Shown here: positions 50,675 to 59,574 of the stretch, piece by piece
Numbering within the stretch: the stretch's first letter is position 1
Layout: every line of letters starts with the position of its first letter
The notes under the pieces: model-generated
Databases searched by the model: none
Told to the model about the DNA's origin: nothing
Seen by the model: the letters and a program-made list of their open reading frames with translations, nothing else
Source of the DNA: Amycolatopsis sp. A133
GTDB lineage: Bacteria; Actinomycetota; Actinomycetes; Mycobacteriales; Pseudonocardiaceae
DNA: 64,000 nt
NCBI RefSeq assembly: GCF_031082405.1
Contig: NZ_JAVHJU010000036.1
Coordinates: 1-64,000 of the forward strand
Direction of reading: 5' to 3'
Made by a program: the position numbers and the translations under genes

Positions 50675-50821
50675 ATGACAGCAGCGGCGGCGGTTCCGGA
50701 AGGTCCCGACCGGACGATCACGGCCGGAGCCGAGGTGCGGCTCCGGCTGGTCGAGGCCCCCGCCCCGGCGGCGGCGGACGAAGACGACCTGGGCGAGCAC
50801 ATCGTCCTCGGCTACAACTGA
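50675..50821 (+). CDS. 48-residue acidic peptide, possible RiPP precursor
   Basis: ATG at 50675 after GCGAGG. The product starts MTAAAAVPEGPDRTITAGAE and ends ADEDDLGEHIVLGYN. The first part is helical; the end is a compact acidic patch followed by HIVLGYN, with no Cys and few Ser/Thr. The layout resembles short RiPP precursors but no maturase is adjacent. Codon third positions are GC-biased. The 198 bp after it show no gene. Confidence 0.45.
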   Translation: MTAAAAVPEGPDRTITAGAEVRLRLVEAPAPAAADEDDLGEHIVLGYN

Positions 50822-51019
50822 CCGGCTCCCGGCACCGGCACGGACGGTACCCGTCCCGTGCCGGAGCGCACGCTCGGAGATGAGCGCCGCGCAAGCCAGA
50901 CGCCAGACTTGCAAGTGTTCGGGCCGGAGTGTCACCGGGCTTCCGGCGGGTGCTGCCGGTCGCCCGTGCGTGACTACGCACGAGCGGCGACCGGCCTACG
51001 TTGGTTGGGAGGCCGGCGG

Positions 51020-51331
51020 ATGGCAATGCGCCTCCAGCTCACCACGGGCCTCGACGTGCTCGAGGAGTGGGCCGAGTCCGCGTCGCAGGCGCAGCGGAAC
51101 GTCGTCTACGAAGCATTGTTCGCTATCGGCGACGGTTCCGTGTTCCTGGTTCACGACATTTTCGCCGATCCGGCGGATCCAGGTACTTTCATCATTGTCG
51201 TGAAATCGGGTCTCATCATGAAAGTCGCTATTCAACGGGCCGAATGCACGTTCGGGATCCGGTACGTCGGCGCCGTCGAGGACGAGGTCGACTCCCCTGC
51301 CTTCCAGCAGGAACCCTCGTCTTCGGAGTGA
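51020..51331 (+). CDS. 103-residue protein, unknown
   Basis: Starts at ATG 51020 after GGGAGG. The protein MAMRLQLTTGLDVLEEWAES is followed by a helical stretch (ASQAQRNVVYEALFAIGD) and a beta-rich region (FIIVVKSGLIMKVAIQRAEC, FGIRYVGAV). The pattern of one helix pair then antiparallel strands recalls RelE/HigB-type toxins, but the catalytic residues are not evident and there is no antitoxin gene. Codon use is less GC-extreme than in neighbours, perhaps a sign of transfer. Confidence 0.5.
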   Translation: MAMRLQLTTGLDVLEEWAESASQAQRNVVYEALFAIGDGSVFLVHDIFADPADPGTFIIVVKSGLIMKVAIQRAECTFGIRYVGAVEDEVDSPAFQQEPSSSE

Positions 51332-51509
51332 GCCGAACGGCCTAATCGGCGACGCACCCGGCTGCGGGTGATTGCGCCGACCGGATGACGAATTACCCGG
51401 CCGGACCGTGTATTCGTCATCTTGACGCAGGTGTCCTCGATGTGAAAGCCTTTGCGTGTTCGCTGGTCACGCCTTTATCTCTGGGGTGGATTACGTAGGA
51501 GGCTGCACC

Positions 51510-52049
51510 ATGTCGTCACCTGAATTGCCGGGACTCGATGTTTCCAGCCGGGTTCGCGCCCGGGACGTCCAGATGACCGGGACCGCCGACCTGGCCCGCC
51601 GGGTGCTGATGATCACCGGGGCCATCGACACCACCGATCACGACGTTTCGGTGAGCGTCAACCTGCCCGAGCCCGGCCGCTGGCAGGTCATCAAGGCGGA
51701 AACAAACCTGACCGACCAGACGTGGGTCGCGATGCAGGCGGTGATGGACGAAGACTCGACGTTCCTCGACGACGAGATGCTGATGTCGCCGCAGTTCTCC
51801 AAGAGCTTCATGACCCCGGACCAGCGCCGCCTCACCTTCTACGAAGGCGAGGTGCGCCCGGGCGAGACGGTGCTCAAGACCTACTCGATGGAGACGAGCG
51901 GCCGCAAGCCGACCTACTTCTACTCCCGCTACAGCCCGATCGCGACCGACAGCGCCGAACAGTCCCAGCAGACCCTCGGCGAGCTGGTGGCCAACGGCAT
52001 GGGCCAGCGGCCGGTGGTCGAGCTGATCGTGCCGGTCACGGTGCTCTGA
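51510..52049 (+). CDS. 179-residue protein, unknown, first gene of flavoprotein operon
   Basis: Starts at ATG 51510 after AGGAGG. No family recognised. The sequence is mixed alpha-beta without signal peptide or membrane segment; notable stretches are GRWQVIKAETNLTDQTWVAM and RRLTFYEGEVRPGETVLKTY. It resembles a conserved unknown of secondary-metabolite loci. The flavin monooxygenase-like gene begins 34 bp later, so an operon is likely. Confidence 0.6.
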   Translation: MSSPELPGLDVSSRVRARDVQMTGTADLARRVLMITGAIDTTDHDVSVSVNLPEPGRWQVIKAETNLTDQTWVAMQAVMDEDSTFLDDEMLMSPQFSKSFMTPDQRRLTFYEGEVRPGETVLKTYSMETSGRKPTYFYSRYSPIATDSAEQSQQTLGELVANGMGQRPVVELIVPVTVL

Positions 52050-52083
52050 ACGCGCCGCCCGACCGAGCGATCCGAGGAATGCC

Positions 52084-53406
52084 GTGATCACGTTCGTGCC
52101 GGAGCCGCACCTGCTCGACTCCCCGCGCGGCCGGGAATGGCCACGCCCGCCCGCGCCACCGTCCCCGGCGCGGGGGGCGTCGCCGCCGGCGTCGGCCGAC
52201 GTCGTGATCGTCGGCGCCGGCCCGGCCGGGCTCGCCGTCGCCTCGGCCCTGTGGCACCACGGCGTGCACGACGTCGTCGTGGTGGACCGCACCGGGCGCC
52301 CGTGCGGGCGCTTCTTCGACCGGATCGACACACTGGGCCAGCGTGTCCTGCGCTCGCCCTACGAACACCACCCGGGCGTCGAAGGCTTCCGCGACTGCGA
52401 ACTGCTCGACTTCGCGCGGCTGCACTGGAGCCGGCTGACCCGCACCGAGCGCCGCGAGATCCGGATGGCGCAGTCCGGCCACCGCTCGGTGGTGCCGGTG
52501 GACGTCTTCGACGCCTACTGCGCCCACCTGGCCACCTCCCACCACGTGGCCGAAAAGGCGTGGCAGGCCACCGTCCGCGCGGTCGAGCCCGGCCGCGATG
52601 CGGTCACCGTCCGCACGGACCGGTTCTCCGTCGCCGCGCGCCACGTCGTGCTGTGTCCCGGTGAAGAACGCCGCTCCGCCCCGGAAACGTGGTGGGGCGG
52701 CGGCCATCCGCCGCGCGGGGTGTCGTTCTGGGACGAGTCCGTGCCGTCGGGCGCGCAGTGCCAGGTGGTCGTCGGCGCCGGGCTGACGGCGGCGCACCTC
52801 ATCACCGGCGCGCTGGCCGCGGGCCGCGAGGTGCAGTGGGTCGTCCGCGAACCCGGCGAGCGCTACCAGTGCGCCGACGTCAACTCCTCGTTCTTCCGCC
52901 CGGAAGGGCGCAAGCGCTTCGACGGCGTCGGCTGGTCCGAACGGCTCGAGCTGATGGGCCGGTTCCGGCGGGCGTCGATCATGTTCGAGTTCCGGCCGCA
53001 GCTGGAACGCGCCGAAGCCGTGGGCCGGCTGGTCGTGCACCGCGGCGAGGCGGTCAAGGAGGTCGCGGCCGCCGTCGGCGGCACCGTCGTGCTGCGGCTG
53101 GAAAGCGGCCGCCGGGTCGCGGGCGACCACGCCGTGCTGGCCCTGGGCACCACCCCTTCGATCGGCACCGGCCTGCTGCCCGACGACGTCGTCGCCGCCC
53201 GCGACGGCTGGCCGGAGCTCGACGAGCGGACGCTGTCCTACCGCCGGGAGCCGCGCGTGTCGGTGGTCGGGGCGGCGGCCGGGATGGTGCTCGGTCCCGC
53301 GGCGCGCAACATCGACGGCCACCGCGTCGCCACCACCCGCGTGGCCGCGGCCATCGCCCACCGGCTGCGCCACGGCGTCCCGGCCGAGGTGGCGGCCGGT
53401 GTCTGA
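52084..53406 (+). CDS. FAD-dependent oxidoreductase, N-hydroxylating/flavin monooxygenase-like
   Basis: A 440-residue two-dinucleotide-binding flavoprotein. FAD motif VVIVGAGPAGLAVASALWHH near residues 39-58; a second Rossmann site VVVGAGLTAAHLITGALAAG near 222-241 for NAD(P)H. The layout is like lysine/ornithine N-hydroxylases and related monooxygenases, but the first segment also resembles FAD-NAD(P)-binding DUF proteins. GTG start at 52084. It overlaps the next gene by eight bases. Confidence 0.75.
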   Translation: MITFVPEPHLLDSPRGREWPRPPAPPSPARGASPPASADVVIVGAGPAGLAVASALWHHGVHDVVVVDRTGRPCGRFFDRIDTLGQRVLRSPYEHHPGVEGFRDCELLDFARLHWSRLTRTERREIRMAQSGHRSVVPVDVFDAYCAHLATSHHVAEKAWQATVRAVEPGRDAVTVRTDRFSVAARHVVLCPGEERRSAPETWWGGGHPPRGVSFWDESVPSGAQCQVVVGAGLTAAHLITGALAAGREVQWVVREPGERYQCADVNSSFFRPEGRKRFDGVGWSERLELMGRFRRASIMFEFRPQLERAEAVGRLVVHRGEAVKEVAAAVGGTVVLRLESGRRVAGDHAVLALGTTPSIGTGLLPDDVVAARDGWPELDERTLSYRREPRVSVVGAAAGMVLGPAARNIDGHRVATTRVAAAIAHRLRHGVPAEVAAGV

Positions 53407-53866
53407 GCCGCACGACACCCGCTTCGCGCTGCCTGCCGTCGACGACCCGGGGTCCACCGAGGCCGGGGTGATCCTGCTCGGCCTGGACCCGGACCGGCTG
53501 CTGGCCGGGCTCGGCGTGGCCCGGCTCGCCGACGACGCGGCCGTGGTCACCCAGGTCGTCGACCAGGCCCGGCACGGGGCGGGCGGGTTCACCATGGCGG
53601 CGCTGGTCGACTCCGGCGCCGGGCACTGGCGGGCCCTGCGCGACGAGCTGGGCGAGCCGCCGTCGACGTCGTCACCCGGTTCGCTGCGCCGGACGTGGGC
53701 CGACCGGCTCGAGCGGGTCGCCGCGGCGGTGCCGGGGGCCGGCGCCGCGACCGTCGCCTACCTCACCGCGTGTGCGCTGCGCCGCACCGAGGTCGACCAG
53801 CTCGCCGACCGGCGGGCGGACGGAAAGGAATCCCCCGATGTCGTACCTGAGGTCCCTGCCGGCTGA
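53399..53866 (+). CDS. 155-residue protein, unknown
   Basis: Starts with GTG at 53399 inside the end of the flavoprotein gene and ends inside the next gene, so it is coupled on both sides (overlaps of 8 and 29 bases). Helical, Ala/Arg/Asp rich, no recognised domain; VILLGLDPDRLLAGLGVARL and WADRLERVAAAVPGAGAATV are representative. Likely a partner of the flavoprotein or of the AhpD-like protein downstream. Confidence 0.55.
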   Translation: MSEPHDTRFALPAVDDPGSTEAGVILLGLDPDRLLAGLGVARLADDAAVVTQVVDQARHGAGGFTMAALVDSGAGHWRALRDELGEPPSTSSPGSLRRTWADRLERVAAAVPGAGAATVAYLTACALRRTEVDQLADRRADGKESPDVVPEVPAG

Positions 53867-54380
53867 GACCACGCTGCTGCAGGTCTTCAAGGCCTACCCC
53901 GGACCGGCGCGGCACCTGCTGGCGTTCCACGAGGAGCTGCTGCGCGGCGAGTCGCCGTTCACCCCCGGCGAGCGGGAGATGATCGCCGCGTACGTCTCCG
54001 GGGTCAACAGCTGCGATTACTGCCACGGAATCCACACCGTGACCGCCGAGGCCTTCGGCGTCCCCGAGGGCGTGCTCGCCGCGGCGGTCGCCGATCTGGA
54101 GACGGCGCCGGTCGAGGAAAAGCTCAAGCCGGTGCTGGCCTACGTGGGCAAACTGACCCGCACGCCCGCGCGGATGACCGACGCCGACGCCGAGGCCGTC
54201 TTCGCCGCCGGCTGGGACGAGCGGGCGCTGCACGACGCGGTGCTGGTCTGCGCCCTGTTCAACTTCATGAACCGGATGGTGGAGGGCCTGGGCATCCGGG
54301 CCGACGAGGCCTACGCGACGACGTCGGGCGAGCGGCTCAAAGAAGGCGGTTACGCCGGTCTGGCGCACCTGCTCGCCTGA
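53838..54380 (+). CDS. AhpD-like peroxidase-related enzyme
   Basis: A 180-residue protein. The redox motif VSGVNSCDYCHGIHTVTAEA lies near residues 51-70 (CxxC plus His), followed by the carboxymuconolactone-decarboxylase helix bundle (CALFNFMNRMVEGLGI). Members of this subgroup (peroxidase-related, TIGR01926-like) act as thiol peroxidases. The ATG at 53838 follows GGAAAGGAA. A strong terminator follows the stop. Confidence 0.85.
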   Translation: MSYLRSLPAETTLLQVFKAYPGPARHLLAFHEELLRGESPFTPGEREMIAAYVSGVNSCDYCHGIHTVTAEAFGVPEGVLAAAVADLETAPVEEKLKPVLAYVGKLTRTPARMTDADAEAVFAAGWDERALHDAVLVCALFNFMNRMVEGLGIRADEAYATTSGERLKEGGYAGLAHLLA

Positions 54381-54397
54381 GCGGACGAAGAGGAGGA

Positions 54398-54424
54398 GGC
54401 CCCCGGCGGACCGCGCCGGGGGCC
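54398..54424 (+). terminator. Hairpin terminator after the AhpD-like gene
   Basis: GGCCCCCGGCG pairs with CGCCGGGGGCC over an 11-bp stem with loop GACCG, 17 bp after the stop codon. No long T-run, as usual in actinomycetes. Confidence 0.8.
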
Positions 54425-54689
54425 TTCTCCGTTCGCGGGAAGTCCACAAAGGATGAGCACAGTGGACGGTCGCGGACGGCGGCGCAGGGTGCTCGCGCGG
54501 ACACGCTCGGTCGATGGTGGGCGAAGTGTACGTTTTCTGTTGCCTACCAACATGTTTCGCTTTGGCATTCCGGCCGTTCAGGGCATCGTGGGAGATGTAC
54601 CGCCGCCCCCGCCGCGTACCGTCGCCTGGTGACAGAGCCGGTCCGTGCACCGGTTTTCCACGAGCCGATCGGTGATGGGGGTCGCGAAC
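54425..54689. other. Promoter region of the propeller gene
   Basis: About 265 bp with a distinctly lower-G+C stretch (GTACGTTTTCTGTTGCC and AACATGTTTCGCTTTGG near 54530-54566), likely containing the promoter. No gene seen. Confidence 0.4.
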
Positions 54690-56276
54690 ATGCGCCTGAA
54701 ACAACTACGGAACGGCCGGATAGCCGGCCGTTCGGTGCTCGCCGTCGTGGCGGGCGTGCTGCTGCTGTCGTCCGGCCACGTCATCCCGGCCGCCGCCCGG
54801 TCCGACGGCCCGGCGCACACCCGCGTCGCCCCGGGCTGGGGAGAGCCCAACGGCGACAAGGCGGGCACGCGCCGGGTCGGCGGCCCGGTCGACAGCCGCA
54901 CCGTCGGCACCCTGCAGACCGCCTGGACCGCCCCGCTGGTGGGCAACCTCGACCGCTACGTCGGCACGCACTCGGCGACGCCGGTCGTCGCGAACGGCGT
55001 GCTCTACACCCAGGACCACAGCTCCAACGTGTACGCGATCGACCTGCGGACCGGCCGTCAGCTGTGGACGAAGCTGTACCACTCCGAGAGCAACGGGCCC
55101 ACCGGTGTCGCGGTCGGCGACGGCCGCGTCTTCGGCGGCACCGCCGACTCGGTCTTCGCGCTCGACGCGCGGACCGGCGCCGAGCTGTGGATCAAGAAGA
55201 TCACCCGCAACGCCAACGAGGGCATCGACATGGCACCCGGGTACGACAACGGGACCGTGCTCATGTCCACCGTCCCCGGCGTCTACGGCGGGTTCTACCG
55301 CGGCAACGGCCAGGGCGTCGTCTGGGCGCTCGACGGGCGCACCGGCGCGACGAAGTGGAAGTTCGAGACCGTTCCCGCCGACCTGTGGGGCATGCCGGAC
55401 GTCAACTCGGGCGGCGGGCTCTGGTACCCGCCGAGCTTCGACAGCCGCGGCGACGTCTACCTGGCGGTGACCAACCCGGCGCCGTTCCCCGGCACCACCG
55501 AGTACCCGTGGGGCTCGAGCCGGCCGGGCGCGAACCTCTACACGAACTCCGTGGTCAAGCTGGACGGCCGGACCGGGAAGCTGCTCTGGTACAACCAGGC
55601 CAGCCCGCACGACATCTACGACTGGGACCTGCAGAACTCGCCGATCGTCACCACGGCGGGCCGCCGTCCGGTGGTGATCGGGTCGGGCAAGGCCGGCTTC
55701 GTCTACTCCTACGACCAGGCGACCGGCAAGACGCTGTGGAAGACGGCCGTCGGGATCCACAACGGACACGAGAACGACAACCTGCTGGCCATGAACGGCG
55801 AGTACGACAAGCTGCCGCAGCTGCCGGTCGAGATCTTCCCCGGCGTGCTGGGCGGCATGCCGGCGCCGCTGGCGGTCGACGACACGACCATCTACGCGGC
55901 GGTCAACAACCTGGGCGCCACCTGGACCACCCAGGGCCTGCCCACCCTGGCGCCGTTCGACAAGGGCACCGGGGAGATGGTGGCGCTGGACAAGGTCACC
56001 GGGGCGATCAAGTGGCAGCACCCGCTCGACCACTCGCCCTACGGCGCCTCGTCCGTCGTCAACGACGTCGTGTTCACCACGACCTACGAGGGCAAGGTGC
56101 ACGCCATGAGCACGAAGACCGGCGAGGAGCTCTGGTCGGCGCAGCTGCCCGCCGGGTCCAACTCGCCGGTGATGATCGACGGCGACACCGTGGTCGCGGT
56201 CGGCGGGTACCCGCTGACCCCGGACCAGAAGCCGACGATCGTGGCCTACCGCCTGGGTTCCTGCCCGCGGCGCTGA
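54690..56276 (+). CDS. Secreted PQQ-type beta-propeller protein
   Basis: A 528-residue protein. Residues about 10-35 (SVLAVVAGVLLLSSGHVIPA) are a signal peptide. The rest is a propeller of quinoprotein/BamB-like repeats: AIDLRTGRQLWTKL, ALDARTGAELWIKK, ALDGRTGATKWKFE, KLDGRTGKLLWYNQ, YDQATGKTLWKTA, ALDKVTGAIKWQHP and STKTGEELWSAQL. PQQ ligands are not certain. It could be a polyvinyl-alcohol-dehydrogenase-like enzyme or an extracellular binding protein. Its place inside the cluster suggests a role in late oxidation or sequestration; inference. I chose ATG 54690; ATG 54675 is possible. Confidence 0.78.
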   Translation: MRLKQLRNGRIAGRSVLAVVAGVLLLSSGHVIPAAARSDGPAHTRVAPGWGEPNGDKAGTRRVGGPVDSRTVGTLQTAWTAPLVGNLDRYVGTHSATPVVANGVLYTQDHSSNVYAIDLRTGRQLWTKLYHSESNGPTGVAVGDGRVFGGTADSVFALDARTGAELWIKKITRNANEGIDMAPGYDNGTVLMSTVPGVYGGFYRGNGQGVVWALDGRTGATKWKFETVPADLWGMPDVNSGGGLWYPPSFDSRGDVYLAVTNPAPFPGTTEYPWGSSRPGANLYTNSVVKLDGRTGKLLWYNQASPHDIYDWDLQNSPIVTTAGRRPVVIGSGKAGFVYSYDQATGKTLWKTAVGIHNGHENDNLLAMNGEYDKLPQLPVEIFPGVLGGMPAPLAVDDTTIYAAVNNLGATWTTQGLPTLAPFDKGTGEMVALDKVTGAIKWQHPLDHSPYGASSVVNDVVFTTTYEGKVHAMSTKTGEELWSAQLPAGSNSPVMIDGDTVVAVGGYPLTPDQKPTIVAYRLGSCPRR

Positions 56277-56287
56277 GCCGCTCCCAC

Positions 56288-56333
56288 CACGATGGCCGTC
56301 CCGGGCTGCCCGGGACGGCCATCGTGCTTTTTT
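56288..56333 (+). terminator. Rho-independent terminator after the propeller gene
   Basis: CACGATGGCCGTCCCGGG pairs perfectly with CCCGGGACGGCCATCGTG (18 bp, loop CTG) and is followed by CTTTTTT. It begins 12 bp after the stop and is the clearest intrinsic terminator in the window. Confidence 0.93.
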
Positions 56334-56439
56334 GCTTCTCCCGCAGCGGGTCCGGGGCAATCGGGAAGACGTCCGGCGCCCCGGCGCGGTGTGAGGATCG
56401 CAAGGTCAGTTGTCCTCGCCGACGAACGGGCCGTGACCA

Positions 56440-57576
56440 ATGCAGCCGTTTCGCGTCTCCATCCCGCAGGCCGACCTCGACGACCTGAACGCCCGCCTCG
56501 CCGCCACCCGCTGGCCCGCCGAACTGCCCGGCGTCGGCTGGAGCCGGGGCGTTCCGCTGGGGTACCTCAAAGACCTCGCCGAGTACTGGCGAACCGAGTA
56601 CGACTGGCGCGTCGCCGAAGCGAAGCTCAACTCCTTCCCCCAGTTCCGCACCCGGATCGACGGTTCGGACATCCACTTCGTCCACGTCCGCTCGCCGCAC
56701 GAGAACGCGATCCCGCTCCTGCTCACCCACGGCTGGCCCGGCGGTGTGGTCGAGTTCGTCGACATCGTCGAGCCGCTCACCCACCCCGCTCCCGGCGAGC
56801 AGGCGTTCCACCTGGTCGTCCCGTCGATCCCCGGTTACGGCTTCTCGACGCTGGAGGAGACCGGCTGGGACGTGCCGCGCATCGCCCGCGCGTGGGCGGA
56901 GCTGATGAGCCGTCTCGGGTACGACCGTTACATCGCCCAGGGCGGGGACGCGGGCTCGGTGATCTCGCTGGAGCTCGGCCGCCTCGCTCCCGACCACGTG
57001 CTCGGCGTGCACGTCAACATGCTGATGACCTTCCCGTCGGGCGACCCGGCGGACTTCGCCGACCTCGACGAGGTCGACCAGGCGCGGCTGGGCCGCCTCG
57101 GCCAGTTCGACGCCGAGCTGTCGGGCTACATGCGGGTGATGGCGCAGCGGCCGCAGACGCTGGCCTACAGCCTCACCGACTCGCCGGTGGGGCAGCTCGC
57201 GTGGATCGTCGAGAAGTTCCGCGAGTGGACCGACGCGGCACTCGTCCCGGAGGACGCGGTCTGCCGCAACCACCTGCTGACCATCGTCTCGACCTACTGG
57301 CTGACCGCGAGCGGCGGTTCGTCCGCGCAGTTCTACTACGAAGGCGCCGAAGGGGTCCGGCTCGCGGCGAGCGGGGTCAAGCCGCCGCCGATCGAGGTGC
57401 CGGTCGGGGTCGCGGTGTTCCCGCGGGACCTGTTCCTGCCGATCCGCCGCTGGGCCGACCGCGACATCCCGACCATCAAGCACTGGACGGAGTTCGACCG
57501 CGGCGGTCACTTCGCCGCGATGGAACAGCCGGAGCTGCTCGCCGGCGACATCGCCAAGTTCGCCCGTTCCCTGTAG
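56440..57576 (+). CDS. Epoxide hydrolase, SgcF-like
   Basis: A 378-residue alpha/beta hydrolase with N-terminal EHN domain (about 1-110). Oxyanion motif HGWPGG near 97, nucleophile aspartate in QGGDAGSVISLELG near 170, catalytic histidine in GGHFAAMEQPE near 356. Closest in form to the enediyne epoxide hydrolases SgcF, NcsF2 and KedF, which open an epoxide on the nine-membered core to give the diol that is later acylated. It begins the peripheral-moiety gene set and lies 28 bp before the adenylation gene. Confidence 0.92.
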   Translation: MQPFRVSIPQADLDDLNARLAATRWPAELPGVGWSRGVPLGYLKDLAEYWRTEYDWRVAEAKLNSFPQFRTRIDGSDIHFVHVRSPHENAIPLLLTHGWPGGVVEFVDIVEPLTHPAPGEQAFHLVVPSIPGYGFSTLEETGWDVPRIARAWAELMSRLGYDRYIAQGGDAGSVISLELGRLAPDHVLGVHVNMLMTFPSGDPADFADLDEVDQARLGRLGQFDAELSGYMRVMAQRPQTLAYSLTDSPVGQLAWIVEKFREWTDAALVPEDAVCRNHLLTIVSTYWLTASGGSSAQFYYEGAEGVRLAASGVKPPPIEVPVGVAVFPRDLFLPIRRWADRDIPTIKHWTEFDRGGHFAAMEQPELLAGDIAKFARSL

Positions 57577-57604
57577 CCCGGCCGAACCCGGATAGGAGTT
57601 CCCG

Positions 57605-59353
57605 ATGGTTTCCCGGTCCCTTCAAGAGCGCTTCGCCGAGCAGGTGGACCGCACGCCGGACGCGGTGGCGGTGTCCGCCGAGGGCGTGGTGCTCACCTAC
57701 CGGCAGCTCGACCGGCTGGCGAACCGGCTGGCCCACCGCCTGCTCGGCCTCGGCGCGGGGGAGGAGCGGCCGGTCGCGGTGCTGATGGACCGCTCGCCCG
57801 ACGTCGTCGTCGCCGTGCTGGCCGTGCTCAAGGCCGGGGCCGCGTACCTGCCGCTGCACCACTCGTACCCGGTGGAGCGCAAGCAGTGGATCCTCGAGCA
57901 CGCCGGCGACCCGATCCTGCTGACCGACCGCGTATTGCGCGAGCAGGGGCTGCCGAAGGCGGGCCGGGTGGTCGTCGTCGACGAGGACGACCGGTCCGCG
58001 CTGCCGGAGAGCGACCCGAAGGTGGCCGGGCACCCGGAAGACGTCGCCTACGTCATGTACACCTCCGGCACGACCGGGGAGCCCAAGGGCGTCTCGATCC
58101 CGCACCGCGCGGTGCTCGGGCTCGTCGACGACACCCGGTGGGCGACCGGCTGGCACGACCGGCTGCTGCTGGTCGCGCCGCACGCGTTCGGCGTCTCCAC
58201 CTACGAGCTGTGGGTGCCGCTGCTGCGCGGGGGCACCATCGTGCTGGCCCCGCCCGGCGACCTCGACATCGCGACGCTGCGCCGGCTGATCACCGACCGG
58301 GCGATCACCGGCCTGCACCTGACCGCCGGGCTGTTCCGCCTGATCGCGTCCGAGGCGCCGGAGTGCTTCGCCGGCGTGCGCGAAGTGCTGACCGGCGGTG
58401 ACGTGATCGCGCCGAACGCCGTGCGGCGCGTGCTGGAAACCTGCCCCGGCACGGTGGTCCGCGCGATGTACGGCGCCACCGAGCTGTCGACGTTCGCCGT
58501 CAGCTGGCCGATGCGCACGCTCGCCGACGTCGAGGCGGGCGTCCCGGTCGGCGAGCCGCTGGACGGCCTGCGGGCCTACGTGCTCGACGAGCGGCTCGAG
58601 CCGGTGGCCGACGGGGTCGCCGGCGAGCTGTACCTGGCCGGCAGCCGGCTGGGCCGCGGCTACCACGGACGGCCGGACCTGACGGCCGACCGGTTCGTCG
58701 CCGACCCGTTCGGCGGCGACGGCGGCCGGATGTACCGCACCGGCGACCTCGTGCGCCACACCCCCGATGGCGTGCTCGACTTCGTCGGCCGGGCCGGGGA
58801 CCTGGTCAAGATCCGCGGGTTCCGGGTGGAGCTGGGCGAGATCGAGACCGTGGTGTCGAAGTTCGCCGGCCTCGCGCACGTGGCCGTCGTCGCCCGGGAG
58901 GACGAGCCGGGCGAGACGAAGCTCGCCGCGTACGTGGTGCCCGCCTCCGGCGAGGTCGACGTGCCCGCCCTGCGCGCCCACGCCGCCGAGCTGCTGCCCG
59001 ACTACATGGTCCCGGCCTTCGTCGTGCTCGACACGCTTCCGCTGACCCCCAACGGGAAACTCGACCGCAAGGCGCTGCCGGCGCCCGAGACCGCCGTCGC
59101 GGGGGACTACCGCGCGCCGGTCACCGAGCGGCAGCGCGTGCTGTGCGGCCTCTTCGCCGAGGTGCTCGGCGCCGAGCGGGTCGGGCTCGACGACAGCTTC
59201 TTCGACCTCGACGGCCAGTCGATGCTCGCGATGCAGCTGATCAGCCGCATCCAGACCGAGCTCGGGGCCGAACTGACCATCGGCGACCTGTTCAACGCAC
59301 CGACCGTCGCCGGCCTCGACGAGCTGATGCCAGGGGAAGCGAGCCAGTCATGA
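57605..59353 (+). CDS. NRPS adenylation-carrier didomain (A-PCP)
   Basis: A 582-residue protein. Adenylation motifs: YTSGTTGEPKG near 154 (A3), GATELS near 290 (A5), GELYLAGSRLGRGYHGRP (A6), MYRTGDLVR near 377 (A7), NGKLDRKALP near 484 (A10). The carrier domain ends the protein, with the phosphopantetheine serine in DLDGQSMLAMQL near 539. At core A4 the usual FDxS reads FGVSTYEL, so the aspartate that holds the alpha-amino group is glycine; an aryl, beta-amino or other non-alpha-amino acid substrate is likely. Coupled by ATGA to the MbtH gene. Confidence 0.9.
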   Translation: MVSRSLQERFAEQVDRTPDAVAVSAEGVVLTYRQLDRLANRLAHRLLGLGAGEERPVAVLMDRSPDVVVAVLAVLKAGAAYLPLHHSYPVERKQWILEHAGDPILLTDRVLREQGLPKAGRVVVVDEDDRSALPESDPKVAGHPEDVAYVMYTSGTTGEPKGVSIPHRAVLGLVDDTRWATGWHDRLLLVAPHAFGVSTYELWVPLLRGGTIVLAPPGDLDIATLRRLITDRAITGLHLTAGLFRLIASEAPECFAGVREVLTGGDVIAPNAVRRVLETCPGTVVRAMYGATELSTFAVSWPMRTLADVEAGVPVGEPLDGLRAYVLDERLEPVADGVAGELYLAGSRLGRGYHGRPDLTADRFVADPFGGDGGRMYRTGDLVRHTPDGVLDFVGRAGDLVKIRGFRVELGEIETVVSKFAGLAHVAVVAREDEPGETKLAAYVVPASGEVDVPALRAHAAELLPDYMVPAFVVLDTLPLTPNGKLDRKALPAPETAVAGDYRAPVTERQRVLCGLFAEVLGAERVGLDDSFFDLDGQSMLAMQLISRIQTELGAELTIGDLFNAPTVAGLDELMPGEASQS

Positions 59354-59574
59354 GCACCAACCCGTTCGACGTCGAGGACGGCACGTTCCGGGTGCTGGTC
59401 AACGCCGAAGGCCAGTACTCCCTGTGGCCCGCGGCGCTCGCCGTGCCGCGCGGCTGGACCGGCGAGCACGGCCCGGCGGCCAAGGCCGCCTGCCTGGCCT
59501 ACGTCCGCGAACACTGGACCGACCCGCGGCCGCGCAGCCTCGCCGCCGCCGACCCGAGGAAGGGCGCCCGATGA
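59350..59574 (+). CDS. MbtH-like protein
   Basis: A 74-residue MbtH-family protein with all marks: NPFDVEDGTFRVLVNAEGQ, SLWPAALAVPRGW, and WTDPRPRSL. It activates or stabilises the adenylation domain encoded just upstream. ATGA overlaps on both sides lock it between the A-PCP and condensation genes. Confidence 0.96.
   Translation: MSTNPFDVEDGTFRVLVNAEGQYSLWPAALAVPRGWTGEHGPAAKAACLAYVREHWTDPRPRSLAAADPRKGAR

Noticed and set aside
51020..51331. RelE/HigB-type toxin call
   Set aside because: Only the rough helix-then-strand pattern agrees; catalytic residues and a partner antitoxin are not visible.
56438..56470. Search for copies of the dyad arrays before the epoxide hydrolase and PKS genes
   Set aside because: No phased GTGC-N5-GCAC sites found near these starts, so control by the same factor is not claimed there.
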